From Cupriavidus sp. U2 (lineage in GTDB: Bacteria; Pseudomonadota; Gammaproteobacteria; Burkholderiales; Burkholderiaceae): 64,000 nucleotides of DNA. Position 1 is the stretch's first letter. Each line of letters begins with the position of its first letter. The position numbers and the translations under genes were made by a program. The notes under the pieces are model-generated. The model was not told where the DNA came from and did no database searches. It saw only the letters and a program-made list of their open reading frames with translations. The stretch lies in the NCBI RefSeq assembly GCF_009663685.2, contig NZ_RCOG02000032.1:612382-676381 (forward strand). The letters are read 5' to 3'. Positions 29,662-38,770 of the stretch are shown here, piece after piece.

Positions 29662-31050
29662 CTAGGTCTGCCGGTCCTCTGGCTGCCCCGCGCTCTCGTC
29701 TGCCGGGGCGATTTCGGGAGCCGTCTCCGCGCCGATCCTCCCTGACGTTCCCAGCAGCTGCTCCGCGATCTCGCCCGGCAGCGCCTCCACGGTGCGCAGC
29801 TTGCGCTCCATCTGCCGGGTACGGACTTCCGCCTGTTCGATATTGCGTGCCGCACGCACCAGCGTATCGCGCGTTTTCGCCAGAACTTCACCAAATTTGC
29901 CGAATTCCGTCTTCACGGCACCCAGCACTTCCCATACTTCGCTCGACCGCTTTTCCAGCGCCAGCGTCCGGAATCCCATCTGCAGGCTGTTGAGCAGCGC
30001 CGTCAGCGTGGTGGGGCCGGCCACGGTCACGCGGAAATCGCGCTGCAGCATGTCGGTCAGGCCCGGCCGCCGCAAGACTTCCGCATAGAGGCCTTCGGTC
30101 GGCAGGAACAGGATGGCGAAGTCGGTGGTGGCCGGCGGCGCCAGGTATTTCTCGGCGATGGTCTGCGCCTCGCGGCGCACCGCCACTTCCAGTTCGCGGC
30201 TGGACGCGGTCACCCCGTCCACGTCGCCGCGCTCCTGCGCGTCGATCAGCCGTTCGTACTGCTCCTTGGGGAACTTGGCGTCGATCGGTAGCCAGACCGG
30301 GCTGCCGCCCGCCTCGCGGCCAGGCAGGCGGATCGCAAACTCCACCCGTGCCCCGGAATTGCGCACGGTCTCCACGTTCTTGCCATACTGATCCGGCGTC
30401 AGGATCTGCTCGAGCAGCATGGCCAGCTGCACCTCGCCCCAGGTGCCCCGCGTCTTGACGTTGGTCAGCACGCGCTTGAGATCCCCAACCCCCTGCGCCA
30501 GCATCTGCATTTCGCCCAGCCCGCGATGCACCTGCTCCAGCCGGTCCGACACCAGCTTGAACGATTCGCCCAGCCGTTGCTCCAGCGTGGCATGCAGCTT
30601 TTCGTCCACGGTGCGTCGCATTTCCTCCAGTTTCGCGGCGTTATTGGCCTCGATATCTCGCAGCTTCTGCTCCAGCGTCGCCCGCACGTCCGCCAGCCGC
30701 CGCTCGTTGGCCTCCGACATCTGCGCAAGCTGCTGCTGCTGCACCGTGGCGATGCTGGTCAACTGGGTCGACAACTGTTGCTGGAACCGCAGCATGTGCT
30801 GCCCCGACTCGTTGCGGCTGCCGCGCGCCGTTTCGGCCAGTTCGGTGCGCAGTTCGCGCTCCAGGCGCTCCAGCCCGCGCGCGGTGTCCTCCCGCACGTC
30901 GTCGCGCAGGTCGCCCAGCATCGGCAACAGTTCGCCGGCGCCGGTGCGCGACTGGCGCATCAACAGCACGATCAGCAGGATCACGGCCGCCACCGAGGCG
31001 GCCAGGGTCAGCAAGGGAATCAGCGACATGGAAATAGAAAAGCTGGCCAT
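29662..31050 (-). CDS. rmuC: DNA recombination protein RmuC
   Basis: RmuC limits inversion and recombination at short inverted repeats and is thought to be a nuclease-like protein. The 462-residue protein has one N-terminal membrane anchor (about 10-31), a long coiled coil (about 45-160) and the RmuC domain with VWLPIDAKFPKEQYERL in its middle. The start is uncertain: ATG at 31050, ATG at 31029 (MSLIPLLTL) or GTG at 31056. It follows the dehydrogenase gene by 9 bases, so they share a transcript. Confidence 0.9.
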   Translation of the reverse strand: MASFSISMSLIPLLTLAASVAAVILLIVLLMRQSRTGAGELLPMLGDLRDDVREDTARGLERLERELRTELAETARGSRNESGQHMLRFQQQLSTQLTSIATVQQQQLAQMSEANERRLADVRATLEQKLRDIEANNAAKLEEMRRTVDEKLHATLEQRLGESFKLVSDRLEQVHRGLGEMQMLAQGVGDLKRVLTNVKTRGTWGEVQLAMLLEQILTPDQYGKNVETVRNSGARVEFAIRLPGREAGGSPVWLPIDAKFPKEQYERLIDAQERGDVDGVTASSRELEVAVRREAQTIAEKYLAPPATTDFAILFLPTEGLYAEVLRRPGLTDMLQRDFRVTVAGPTTLTALLNSLQMGFRTLALEKRSSEVWEVLGAVKTEFGKFGEVLAKTRDTLVRAARNIEQAEVRTRQMERKLRTVEALPGEIAEQLLGTSGRIGAETAPEIAPADESAGQPEDRQT

Positions 31051-31059
31051 CCGCACCGA

Positions 31060-32064
31060 TCAACGGCGGCGCGGCATGACCTCGGGATTGATCACGGTCT
31101 GGGGCTTGCCGGCCTGCGGGCCGGCGTCCAGGGCGGCGATCAGGTTGTCAGCCGCCAGATTGGCCATGGCACGGCGGGTCTTTTCCGACGCGCTGGCAAT
31201 GTGCGGCGTCAGCACGACGTTCGGCACGGTCAGCAGGTCGGGATGCACGCTCGGCTCGCCCTCGAACACATCGAGCCCTGCGGCAAAGATCTTGCGCTCG
31301 CGCAGCGCGGCGGCCAGCGCACCGTCGTCGACGATGCCGCCGCGCGCCAGATTGATCAGCGTGGCCGTGGGCTTCATCAGCGCCAGCTCCGCCGCGCCGA
31401 TCGCATGGTGGCTCTGGGCACTGTACGGCAGCACCAGGATCAGGTGGTCCGACTGCTTCAGCAGTTCGTCCTTGCTGACATAGCGCGCATTGAGCGATTG
31501 CTCCACATCGGCCGGCAACTGGCTGCGGTTGTGATACAGCACCTGCATGCCAAAGCCCGCCGCACGGCGCGCCAGGCCCTGCCCGATGCGGCCCATGCCC
31601 AGGATGCCCAGCGTGCTGCCGTACACGTCCATGCCCACCAGCATGTCGTAGCTCCAACGTTCCCACTTGCCGGCGCGCAGGTAGTGCTCGCTCTCGGTCA
31701 CGCGGCGCGCGGTGGCCATCAGCAGCGCCCAGCCAAAATCGGCAGTGGTCTCGGTCAGCACATCGGGCGTGTTCGTCGCCACGATGCCCGCGGCGGTCAG
31801 CGCCGGCACGTCGAGGTTGTTGTAGCCCACTGCCATGTTGCAGACCGCCCGCAGTTGCGGCAACGCGGCAATCAGGTCGCCATCGATCCTGTCCGCCGCA
31901 TTGGCCAGCACGCCGGCCTTGCCGGCCAGCCGCGCCCGCAACGCCGCGGCGTCGAGGACCACGTCCTCCTGGTTGGCATCGACATCGAAATATTGCGAAA
32001 GACGCTCGATCACGTCGGGGAAGATGGCGCGCGTGACAAGGACAGGGGGCTTCATGGCAGTCAT
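31060..32064 (-). CDS. D-2-hydroxyacid dehydrogenase (glyoxylate/hydroxypyruvate reductase type)
   Basis: An NAD(P)-dependent dehydrogenase of the D-isomer family; the best fit is a GhrB-like glyoxylate/hydroxypyruvate or 2-ketogluconate reductase. In the 334-residue protein the Rossmann loop is GMGRIG at 156-161 and the catalytic set is R241 (NLARGG), E270 and H288 (LTPHIASAS). HNR at 178-180 follows the second beta strand, which favours NADPH. The start overlaps the stop of the antiporter-like gene by ATGA; ATG at 32055 is an alternative. Confidence 0.9.
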   Translation of the reverse strand: MTAMKPPVLVTRAIFPDVIERLSQYFDVDANQEDVVLDAAALRARLAGKAGVLANAADRIDGDLIAALPQLRAVCNMAVGYNNLDVPALTAAGIVATNTPDVLTETTADFGWALLMATARRVTESEHYLRAGKWERWSYDMLVGMDVYGSTLGILGMGRIGQGLARRAAGFGMQVLYHNRSQLPADVEQSLNARYVSKDELLKQSDHLILVLPYSAQSHHAIGAAELALMKPTATLINLARGGIVDDGALAAALRERKIFAAGLDVFEGEPSVHPDLLTVPNVVLTPHIASASEKTRRAMANLAADNLIAALDAGPQAGKPQTVINPEVMPRRR

Positions 32065-33491
32065 ACGTGGAAGAAGAGGAACGTCATCACCAGGAACAGC
32101 GGCACCAGCACGGCACAGGACCACGCCATGTAGCCGAAAAAGCTCGGCATGCGCACGCCACGGCTTTCGGCAATCGCCTTGACCATCAGGTTGGGCGCAT
32201 TGCCGATATAGGTGTTGGCGCCCATGAACACGGCGCCCGCCGATATGGCGGCCAGCGTCGAGGCATCGCGCGTCATGAGCGTGGCCGCGTCGCCGCCGGC
32301 GGTATTGAAGAACACCAGGTAGGTCGGCGCGTTGTCCAGGAACGACGACAGGATGCCGGTGGCCCAGAAGTACATGCTGTCGATCGGCTGCCCGTTGCTG
32401 TCGCTGACCGCCCGGATCACGCCGGAAAAGGCGCCATCGGTGCCGGCCTTGAGCATGGCGATCACCGGAATGATCGTCAGGAAGATGCCGGCAAACAGCT
32501 TGCCCACTTCGAGCATCGGTTCCCAGTTGAACTCGTTGCCGCTGCGCGCGGCATGCGGCGTCGCCGCCAGCGACACCAGGGTCACCACCACGAGCAGCCC
32601 GTCGCGCACCAGCGCCGGCAGCGGCACCTCCGTGCCCATCACGTCGAATGCAATGCCTGGCTTCCAGAGCCCGCTCATCAGTACCAGGCCCACCACCGCT
32701 GCCAGCAGCAGGAAATTAATCCTGCCTTCGAGCCGGATACCGGCCGAGTCCGGCGTGGGGTCCTGCGCCTGCGGCAGCTCCTCTTCGCGCCTGAGAAAGT
32801 AGTACCGGTCGATGACGTAGAACAGCGCCAGCAGCACCACCCAGATAAAGATCGTCTCAGGCAGGATATTGCGCAGCGTCCAGGAGAACTCCACGCCCTT
32901 GAGGAAGCCCAGGAACAGCGGCGGATCGCCAAGCGGCGTCAGCGCACCGCCGGCATTGGCCACCAGGAAGATGAAGAACACCACCACGTGGGCCACGTGG
33001 CGCCGGTTGTCATTGGCGCGAAGCAGCGGCCGGATCAGCAGCATCGCGGCGCCCGTGGTGCCCATCAGGCTGGCCAGCACCGTACCCAGCGCGAGGATGC
33101 CCGTGTTCAGCCGCGGGGTGGCGTGCAGGTTGCCTCGCACGCAGATGCCGCCCGCCACCACATAAAGCGCGGTCAGCAGGACGATGAACGGAATGTACTC
33201 GGCCAGCAGCGCATGCACGGCGTTGGCCGCGGCCGCGTGCAGCCCGAACTGCGCGGCAAACGGCACGAGGAACAGCGCCGCCCAGGCCGCGGCGATCTTG
33301 CCGTAGTGGTGATGCCAGAATTTCGGCGCAACTAGCGGAAACAGCGCGATCGACAGCAGGATACCGGCGAACGGCACGCCCCAGACGGGCGACAGCGCGG
33401 CGCCATCGACATCCGCGGCCAATGCCAGGGCTGGCGACAGCAGCAACGTGGCAAGCAAATATTGAACAAGCAGCGTGACGACACGACGCAT
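32061..33491 (-). CDS. NhaD-type sodium:proton antiporter-like membrane protein
   Basis: A 476-residue membrane protein with a signal-like first helix and about 11-12 further segments. Conserved stretches such as NAGGALTPLGDPPLFLGFL and SSFLDNAPTYLVFFN are those of the NhaD/ion transporter superfamily, which exchange Na+ or Li+ for H+. Substrate cannot be fixed from sequence; an anion or citrate transporter of the same superfamily is the alternative. The start was chosen for AAAGGAG about 10 bases upstream. Its stop overlaps the dehydrogenase ATG. Confidence 0.86.
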   Translation of the reverse strand: MRRVVTLLVQYLLATLLLSPALALAADVDGAALSPVWGVPFAGILLSIALFPLVAPKFWHHHYGKIAAAWAALFLVPFAAQFGLHAAAANAVHALLAEYIPFIVLLTALYVVAGGICVRGNLHATPRLNTGILALGTVLASLMGTTGAAMLLIRPLLRANDNRRHVAHVVVFFIFLVANAGGALTPLGDPPLFLGFLKGVEFSWTLRNILPETIFIWVVLLALFYVIDRYYFLRREEELPQAQDPTPDSAGIRLEGRINFLLLAAVVGLVLMSGLWKPGIAFDVMGTEVPLPALVRDGLLVVVTLVSLAATPHAARSGNEFNWEPMLEVGKLFAGIFLTIIPVIAMLKAGTDGAFSGVIRAVSDSNGQPIDSMYFWATGILSSFLDNAPTYLVFFNTAGGDAATLMTRDASTLAAISAGAVFMGANTYIGNAPNLMVKAIAESRGVRMPSFFGYMAWSCAVLVPLFLVMTFLFFHV

Positions 33492-33697
33492 CAGACAGCA
33501 ATCTCCTTTATCGCAACACACGCCGGGACAGGTGCGAGGCACGGCTTCGCGTGTGAGACAGACGACAAGGCGCACGCGTCCGGATTGGTTACCAGGGCGG
33601 TGGGACGGCAGCACGCGGCGAAGGGCTCAGTGTAAAGCAAACCCTTTTGAGAATGGTCTGAAAGTGCCTCGATATGCGGCGCCGCAGGGCGCGCCGT

Positions 33698-34384
33698 TCA
33701 TTGCCGATCGACCAGAATCACGTGCACCCGATACGGGCCGTGGGCACCCAGCACGATGGTCTGCTCGATATCGCCCGTGCGCGACGGCCCGCTGATGATA
33801 TTGGTGGCGCGCGGCAGCTGGCCGTGTTCGGCACGCATGCGCGCGAACGCCTCTTCCAGATTGGCGACGATGCGCGAGACCGGCACCACGGCGATATGGG
33901 TTTCCGGCAGCAGCGCGGCCGATGCGAAGGTATCGGGCCCCGACAGCAGCATCAGTGAGCCGGTCTCGGCAATCGCCACGAAGCAGCCGGTAATGCCGAC
34001 GAGGTCGCCATGTTCGCGGTCCGCCTGGGGCTCGCGCACCGGCGGGCGGCACTCGACCTCAAGACCCTGCGCGGCCCACGGCAGGTCGGCCAGGCTGTTC
34101 CAGGCCACGGCCCGCCGCGTCAGCTTCAGACCATCCAGATAGTGCAGCACGGCGCCGGGCACCTCGGCCAACGTGCCCACGCGGTCCACGGTGGACGCCA
34201 TCTTCTGCGCCTGCACGCTGAATGCGGCGGCGCGGTCTTCGGCCACCTCGGGCTGCGGCCCCTGCGGATGACGCGTCAGGTAATCGGCCACGGCATCGCG
34301 CTCGCCCTGCGTCACCGCCGCCCCCCTGCCCTGGGCGGCACGAATGCGGGCGAAGATGCGGTCACGGGCGGCGTTCGTTTCCAT
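33698..34384 (-). CDS. LutC/YkgG family protein
   Basis: LutC is one of three proteins (LutABC) that oxidise L-lactate through iron-sulfur subunits. The 228-residue protein has the family core: GITGCFVAIAETGSLMLLSG and the C-terminal ISGPSRTGDIEQTIVLGAHGP. The lutA and lutB genes that normally lie beside it are absent here, as pncB is upstream and the antiporter-like gene downstream. Either the partners lie elsewhere or this copy does another job. Confidence 0.88.
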   Translation of the reverse strand: METNAARDRIFARIRAAQGRGAAVTQGERDAVADYLTRHPQGPQPEVAEDRAAAFSVQAQKMASTVDRVGTLAEVPGAVLHYLDGLKLTRRAVAWNSLADLPWAAQGLEVECRPPVREPQADREHGDLVGITGCFVAIAETGSLMLLSGPDTFASAALLPETHIAVVPVSRIVANLEEAFARMRAEHGQLPRATNIISGPSRTGDIEQTIVLGAHGPYRVHVILVDRQ

Positions 34385-34453
34385 GGTATGGGCCTGATCG
34401 GTTGCGGGGCTCGGCGATTATAAGAAAACGGCGATGGCGGTGGATGAATCCGG

Positions 34454-35632
34454 CTAAGCGGCTGGCTGAACTTCGAACACCTGCCGCAGGTAAGACAGGT
34501 AGCCCGGATCGTCGCACATGGTCTTCTCGGGCGTATCCGACAGCTTGGCCACCGGCTGGCCGTTGCAGCGAACCATCTTGATGACGATCTGCAGCGGCGT
34601 GTAGCCCAGGTCGTTGGTCAGGTTCGTGCCCACGCCGAACGCCAGCTTGCAGCGGCCATGGAAACGCTCGTAGAGCTCGATGACCTTCGGAATGTTCAGC
34701 GCATCGCTGAAGATCAGCGTCTTGCCGCGCGGGTCCACGCGATTGGCGGCGTAGTGCGCGAGCATGCGCTCGCCCCATTCGAACGGGTCGCCGGAGTCGT
34801 GCCGCACGCCATCGAACAGCTTGCAGAAATACAGGTCGAAGTCGCGCAGGAACGCGTCGAATCCGTAGGTATCCGACAGTGCGATGCCCAGGTCGCCGCG
34901 ATACTCGCGGGCCCAGTTCTCCAGCGCGTAGACCTGCGAATCGCGCAGGCGCGGGCCCAGCGCCTGGCAGGCCTGCAGGTATTCATGCGCCATCGTGCCC
35001 AGCGGCGTCATGTTGTGCATCCGCGCAAAATGAACGTTGCTGGTGCCGGCCAGTTGCGGCCCCAGGATGTCTCGCATCGACAGCAGCACCTCTTCCTGCC
35101 AGTCGCGCGAGAAGCGCCGGCGGGTGCCGTAATCCGCGATCACGCAGTCCTCGTACTTCGACGACTTCAGCAGGGCGAGCTTGGCCTCCAGCCGGCGTCG
35201 TCCTTCGGCCAGATCGGCCTGCGGCTGCGTCCGGCGGAAGTACACCTCGTTGACGATGGCCAGCAGCGGGATCTCGAACAGGATGGTATGCAGCCACGGC
35301 CCGCGGATCGTGATGTCGATCTCGCCGTTGCCCTGGGCGGACGGCTGCACGACCACGTACTTCTCGTTCAGATGGAACAGCGCCAGGAAATCGACGAAAT
35401 CGCTCTTGATAAAGCGCATGCCGCGCAGGTAGAGCAGTTCGTCGTCGGTAAAACGCAGTTTGCAGAGCTGGCGGATCTGGTCGCGGATGTCATCGACATA
35501 CGGCGTCAGGTCGACCCCGGCGTTGCGGCACTTGAAGCGGTATTCGACCTCGGCCTGCGGAAAGTGGTGCAGCACCACCTGCATCATCGTGAACTTGTAC
35601 AGGTCGGTGTCGAGCAGGGAACGGATGATCAT
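34454..35632 (-). CDS. pncB: Nicotinate phosphoribosyltransferase
   Basis: PncB salvages nicotinate into nicotinate mononucleotide for NAD, using ATP and PRPP. The 392-residue protein matches the family along its length, with N-terminal [17 protein letters not shown] and GTMAHEYLQ (212-220), whose H216 is the residue phosphorylated by ATP in characterised enzymes. It follows the secreted unknown protein by 92 bases and precedes the lutC-like gene by 69. Confidence 0.96.
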   Translation of the reverse strand: MIIRSLLDTDLYKFTMMQVVLHHFPQAEVEYRFKCRNAGVDLTPYVDDIRDQIRQLCKLRFTDDELLYLRGMRFIKSDFVDFLALFHLNEKYVVVQPSAQGNGEIDITIRGPWLHTILFEIPLLAIVNEVYFRRTQPQADLAEGRRRLEAKLALLKSSKYEDCVIADYGTRRRFSRDWQEEVLLSMRDILGPQLAGTSNVHFARMHNMTPLGTMAHEYLQACQALGPRLRDSQVYALENWAREYRGDLGIALSDTYGFDAFLRDFDLYFCKLFDGVRHDSGDPFEWGERMLAHYAANRVDPRGKTLIFSDALNIPKVIELYERFHGRCKLAFGVGTNLTNDLGYTPLQIVIKMVRCNGQPVAKLSDTPEKTMCDDPGYLSYLRQVFEVQPAA

Positions 35633-35724
35633 AGCGAAGCCAAGGCTTGGGGCGCGGCGAAGTCAGGCCACCATGCTAACCGAAAGTCACGCGCGGCATG
35701 GAGATGACCGGCGCGGGCGCGGGG

Positions 35725-36273
35725 TCAGCCGCCGTCGAGGCCGCGCAGCGCGGGCGCCATCTGGCGGCCCGGCCGCTTCGATTGCAGGCACCAGAGCCGC
35801 TGCCCCTGGTCGCCATCGCAGCTGACCAGCGTGGCCTGGCTGCGCGGCACGGCCGCGGGTAGCGGATCGGCGAAATTGGCCGAGGCCGCCATGATGCGCT
35901 CCTGGTAGACCGACTGCCCCGCCCGGTCGAAGCGCAGCACCTGGATCAGGGTGTCCGGCGAAGGCTGGAGATCCTTGTCGCACGGCAGGAAGCCTTCGCG
36001 ATTGCAGTTCGCCATGGCCATCCCCGCCGGGGTCCGGATCACGCTGAAGCTATCCCAGTCGAAGGCGGTCAGGGCAGACAGGGTCACTGGCTGGTCGGTT
36101 CGCGCACGCCAGGCCACCAGTCGCGACACCACGCTGTCGGCCATCTCGCCCTGCCGGGGCGGCGCCGGCTGGGCGGCTGCCTCCATGCCCACCATGGCGC
36201 AAAAAATCACGGCGGCCCCGGTCAGGAAGACCGTCCGACGCCCCATGCCGCGCCCCATCAGGCTGGCTGCCAT
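35725..36273 (-). CDS. Secreted protein of unknown function
   Basis: A 182-residue protein with an N-terminal signal peptide (hydrophobic stretch FLTGAAVIFCAMVGMEAAA, cleavage likely near AAA-QP). The mature part contains four cysteines (in ANCNREGFLPCDKD and VSCDGDQGQRLWC), suggesting two disulfides in the periplasm. I do not recognise the family. The ATG was chosen over an upstream TTG because GAGGGG lies 9 bases upstream. It ends 92 bases before pncB. Confidence 0.6.
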   Translation of the reverse strand: MAASLMGRGMGRRTVFLTGAAVIFCAMVGMEAAAQPAPPRQGEMADSVVSRLVAWRARTDQPVTLSALTAFDWDSFSVIRTPAGMAMANCNREGFLPCDKDLQPSPDTLIQVLRFDRAGQSVYQERIMAASANFADPLPAAVPRSQATLVSCDGDQGQRLWCLQSKRPGRQMAPALRGLDGG

Positions 36274-36713
36274 AAGCAAATCCCCTCGCAAGATTGCCTT
36301 CGATCAACTTGAGTGCAACGCACGGAAACGGAATGAAAGCGCCTGCGGGGGCACCCGCTGGCCCGAAAAGCCACGCATAACACAGGGAAATACTGGCCCG
36401 GGAGGCCGCCGAACGGGAGATCGATCCGCCCGCAAACCTGCGCCAGAGGCGCCTCAGCGGCTGATTTCGCACCAAAAATACATAAAGAAATAAGAAAACT
36501 ATCTGACCCGGCTATATAGACTCACTATCCTTGCGAGAAGGCTCAGCTACAATATCGGTCTTTGAAAGGCCTCGGCCCTCGCTCGCCCCAAGTTATCCCG
36601 ATTGACACGCGCGGTGTTTGGCGCGTACCCGGACAACTCGCAAGAACGACCGGCAAGAATCCGGCCTTGGACAAACTCCCCATCGAAGACCGATCCGTTT
36701 TTCTGGAACCGAA
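36274..36713. other. Divergent gap between the secreted protein gene and fdxA
   Basis: These 440 bases hold an AT-richer patch (36470-36560) that may carry promoters for both directions. A perfect TTGACA occurs at 36602-36607 but has no good -10 at 17-18 bases; TACAAT at about 36547 has no good -35. Nothing coding is recognised. Confidence 0.5.
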
Positions 36714-37037
36714 ATGACTCACGTTGTCACCGAAGCCTGCATCCGTTGCCGTTACACCGACTGCGTTGATGTGTGTCCGGTCGATTGTTTCCGCGAGGGC
36801 CCGAACTTCCTGGCCATCGATCCCGACGAATGCATCGACTGCGCCGTGTGCGTGGCCGAGTGCCCGGTGAACGCGATTTACGCCGAGGAAGATGTGCCCG
36901 GCGACCAGCAGCAGTTCATTGACCTGAACGCCGAGCTGGCCCGCAACTGGCCGTCCATCACCAAGACCAAGGCCCCGCTGGCCGAGGCCGAGGAATGGAA
37001 GGACGTGACCGACAAGCTGCAATACCTGCAACGCTAA
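36714..37037 (+). CDS. fdxA: Seven-iron ferredoxin (FdxA/FdI type)
   Basis: A 107-residue ferredoxin with [3Fe-4S] and [4Fe-4S] clusters. Cysteines C9, C12, C17, C21, C25, C40, C43, C46 and C50 match those of Azotobacter ferredoxin I in number and spacing, and the long C-terminal extension ([16 protein letters not shown]) is also shared. It transfers electrons in the cytoplasm, here most likely to or from the NADP reductase encoded 138 bases downstream. The start ATG follows a weak GGAACC ribosome site. Confidence 0.95.
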   Translation: MTHVVTEACIRCRYTDCVDVCPVDCFREGPNFLAIDPDECIDCAVCVAECPVNAIYAEEDVPGDQQQFIDLNAELARNWPSITKTKAPLAEAEEWKDVTDKLQYLQR

Positions 37038-37175
37038 GAGAAGACTGACGCAACGGGCGGCAGATACCCGCCGGCGGCACGCCGGATCTGCCTGCCCGGC
37101 GTCGCAGAAAGCCGTCCCCACGCGCTTTCCCGTAATACCGGGCACCTGCCGTGCCCACAACGTATCAGGACGAAT

Positions 37176-38279
37176 ATGGACTTGAGCATTCCAAATCCCG
37201 TGGCCGACGCGACCCAGCAGGCTGGCGGCAACAACGGCGGCCAGCCGCTGGAAATCGACGCGCTGATCGTTGGCGCCGGCCCCGTTGGCCTGTTCCAGGT
37301 GTTCGAACTCGGCCTGCTCGAAATCAAGGCGCACGTGATCGACTCGCTCAAGGTAGTGGGCGGCCAGTGCGTGGAGCTGTATCCGGACAAGCCGATCTAC
37401 GACATCCCGGCCGTGCCCATCTGCACGGGCCAGGAACTGACCGACAACCTGCTCAAGCAGATCGAGCCGTTCTCGCCCACGTTCCACCTGGGCCAGGAAG
37501 TCAGCGTCGTCGAGCGCCGTGAAGACGGCCGCTTCTTCGTCGAGACGTCGCTCGGAACCCGCTTCATCACCAAGACCATCTTCATTGCCGCCGGCGTGGG
37601 CTCGTTCCAGCCGCGTACGGTCAAGGTGGAAGGCATCGACAAGTTCGAAGGCAAGCAGCTGTTCTACCGCGTGAAGGATCCGAGCCGCTTCCATGGCCGC
37701 AACCTGGTGATCGTGGGCGGTGGCGATTCGGCGCTGGACTGGGCGCTGGACCTCCATGGCAAGGCCGAGTCGATCGTGCTGATCCATCGCCGCGACGGTT
37801 TCCGCGCCGCGCCGGCCTCGGTGGCCAAGATGCGCGACCTGTGCGAGCAGATGGAAATGCAATTCATGGTCGGCCAGATCGGCGGCTATGAAGAGAAGGA
37901 CGGCGTGCTCACCGAGATCAAGGTGACCGGTGGCGACGGCGTGACGCGCCGCATGCCGCTGGACGACCTGCTGGTGTTCTTCGGCCTGTCGCCGAAGCTT
38001 GGCCCGATCGCCGAGTGGGGCCTGGACCTGGAGCGCAAGCAGATCAAGGTGGATACCGAGAAGTTCGAGACGAACATCCCGGGCATCTTTGCCGTGGGTG
38101 ACATCAACACCTACCCGGGCAAGAAGAAGCTGATCCTGTCGGGCTTCCACGAAGCCGCGCTGGCAGCGTTCGGCGCCGCGCCGTACATCTTCCCGGACAA
38201 GAAGATCCACATGCAATACACGACGACCTCGCCGAAGCTGCACAAGGTGCTGGGCGTCGAATCGCCGGTGTTCGATTGA
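37176..38279 (+). CDS. Ferredoxin--NADP(+) reductase, thioredoxin-reductase-like type
   Basis: A 367-residue FAD enzyme of the thioredoxin-reductase fold. FAD-binding GAGPVG is at 33-38, the NADP site [10 protein letters not shown] at 181-190, and [10 protein letters not shown] near the C-terminus binds FAD. The redox CxxC of thioredoxin reductase is missing; the region holds only GGQC. This is the YumC-type ferredoxin-NADP reductase. Pairing with fdxA supports that role. Confidence 0.93.
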   Translation: MDLSIPNPVADATQQAGGNNGGQPLEIDALIVGAGPVGLFQVFELGLLEIKAHVIDSLKVVGGQCVELYPDKPIYDIPAVPICTGQELTDNLLKQIEPFSPTFHLGQEVSVVERREDGRFFVETSLGTRFITKTIFIAAGVGSFQPRTVKVEGIDKFEGKQLFYRVKDPSRFHGRNLVIVGGGDSALDWALDLHGKAESIVLIHRRDGFRAAPASVAKMRDLCEQMEMQFMVGQIGGYEEKDGVLTEIKVTGGDGVTRRMPLDDLLVFFGLSPKLGPIAEWGLDLERKQIKVDTEKFETNIPGIFAVGDINTYPGKKKLILSGFHEAALAAFGAAPYIFPDKKIHMQYTTTSPKLHKVLGVESPVFD

Positions 38280-38297
38280 CCTGTCGAAGGCCAATGC

Positions 38298-38326
38298 AAA
38301 AAAAATCGCCTCCGGGCGATTTTTTT
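38298..38326 (+). terminator. Intrinsic terminator after the ferredoxin reductase gene
   Basis: ATCGCC pairs with GGCGAT around TCCG, flanked by A-tract and T-tract (AAAAAAA and TTTTTTT) that extend the pairing. It lies 19 bases after the stop codon. Confidence 0.88.
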
Positions 38327-38328
38327 GT

Positions 38329-38356
38329 TTGCACAATTTAAAAAGCTGGCTATAAT
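38329..38356 (+). promoter_or_regulatory. Upstream promoter candidate P1 for tRNA-Asn
   Basis: TTGCAC, 16 bases, TATAAT. The context AAGCTGG before the -10 is identical to that of the proximal promoter 150 bases downstream. Confidence 0.5.
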
Positions 38357-38477
38357 GCGGCCTCGCTGTTGAATACGGCAATGCAGCAAAAGGCGGAAAC
38401 GCCCGGTGCTGGCCGGTTTCGAGGCGAACCAGAGTTCCAACGACAACTTCTGACGAAAACAAAACGTTAAAAAGTTG

Positions 38478-38507
38478 TTGACGAAACGAAGAGAAGCTGG
38501 TTATAAT
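38478..38507 (+). promoter_or_regulatory. Proximal promoter P2 for tRNA-Asn
   Basis: TTGACG, 18 bases, TATAAT: a near-consensus sigma-70 promoter. The predicted transcription start near 38514 is about 9 bases before the mature tRNA. Confidence 0.75.
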
Positions 38508-38522
38508 TTCTTTCTCAGCTGT

Positions 38523-38598
38523 TCCCCGATAGCTCAGTCGGTAGAGCGCCGGACTGTTAATCCGTAGGTCCCTGGTTCGAGCCCAGGTCGGGGAGCCA
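38523..38598 (+). tRNA. tRNA-Asn (anticodon GTT)
   Basis: A 76-base cloverleaf with acceptor stem TCCCCGA/TCGGGGA, D-arm GCTCAGTCGGTAGAGC, anticodon GTT at 38556-38558 (position 34-36), T-arm with GGTTCGAGCC, discriminator G and an encoded CCA end. There is no integrase gene or att-like repeat beside it. Confidence 0.97.
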
Positions 38599-38612
38599 AC
38601 CGATAGAAGAGG

Positions 38613-38645
38613 AAGGCCGATGCGAAAGCATCGGCCTTTTTCTTT
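38613..38645 (+). terminator. Intrinsic terminator after tRNA-Asn
   Basis: AAGGCCGATGC pairs with GCATCGGCCTT around a GAAA tetraloop, then TTTCTTTTTC. It starts 15 bases after the tRNA. Confidence 0.9.
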
Positions 38646-38770
38646 TTCCGCCGCGCATCCCCAGCGCGCGCCGTCGCAACGGCAATCCCCTCCCCCGCAC
38701 AAACGTTCCAGAAAGCCCTGGCCGATGTGGCTATGATGAACAGCCGCATACGCCAAACCAGGACCCCGCA

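Noticed and set aside
38523-38598. tRNA-Asn as an integration site for a genomic island.
   Set aside because: No integrase, no duplicated tRNA end and no change of composition downstream in the visible neighbourhood.
36543-38756. A 737-codon open frame antisense to fdxA, the ferredoxin reductase and tRNA-Asn.
   Set aside because: It covers a tRNA gene, a terminator and two certain genes on the other strand.
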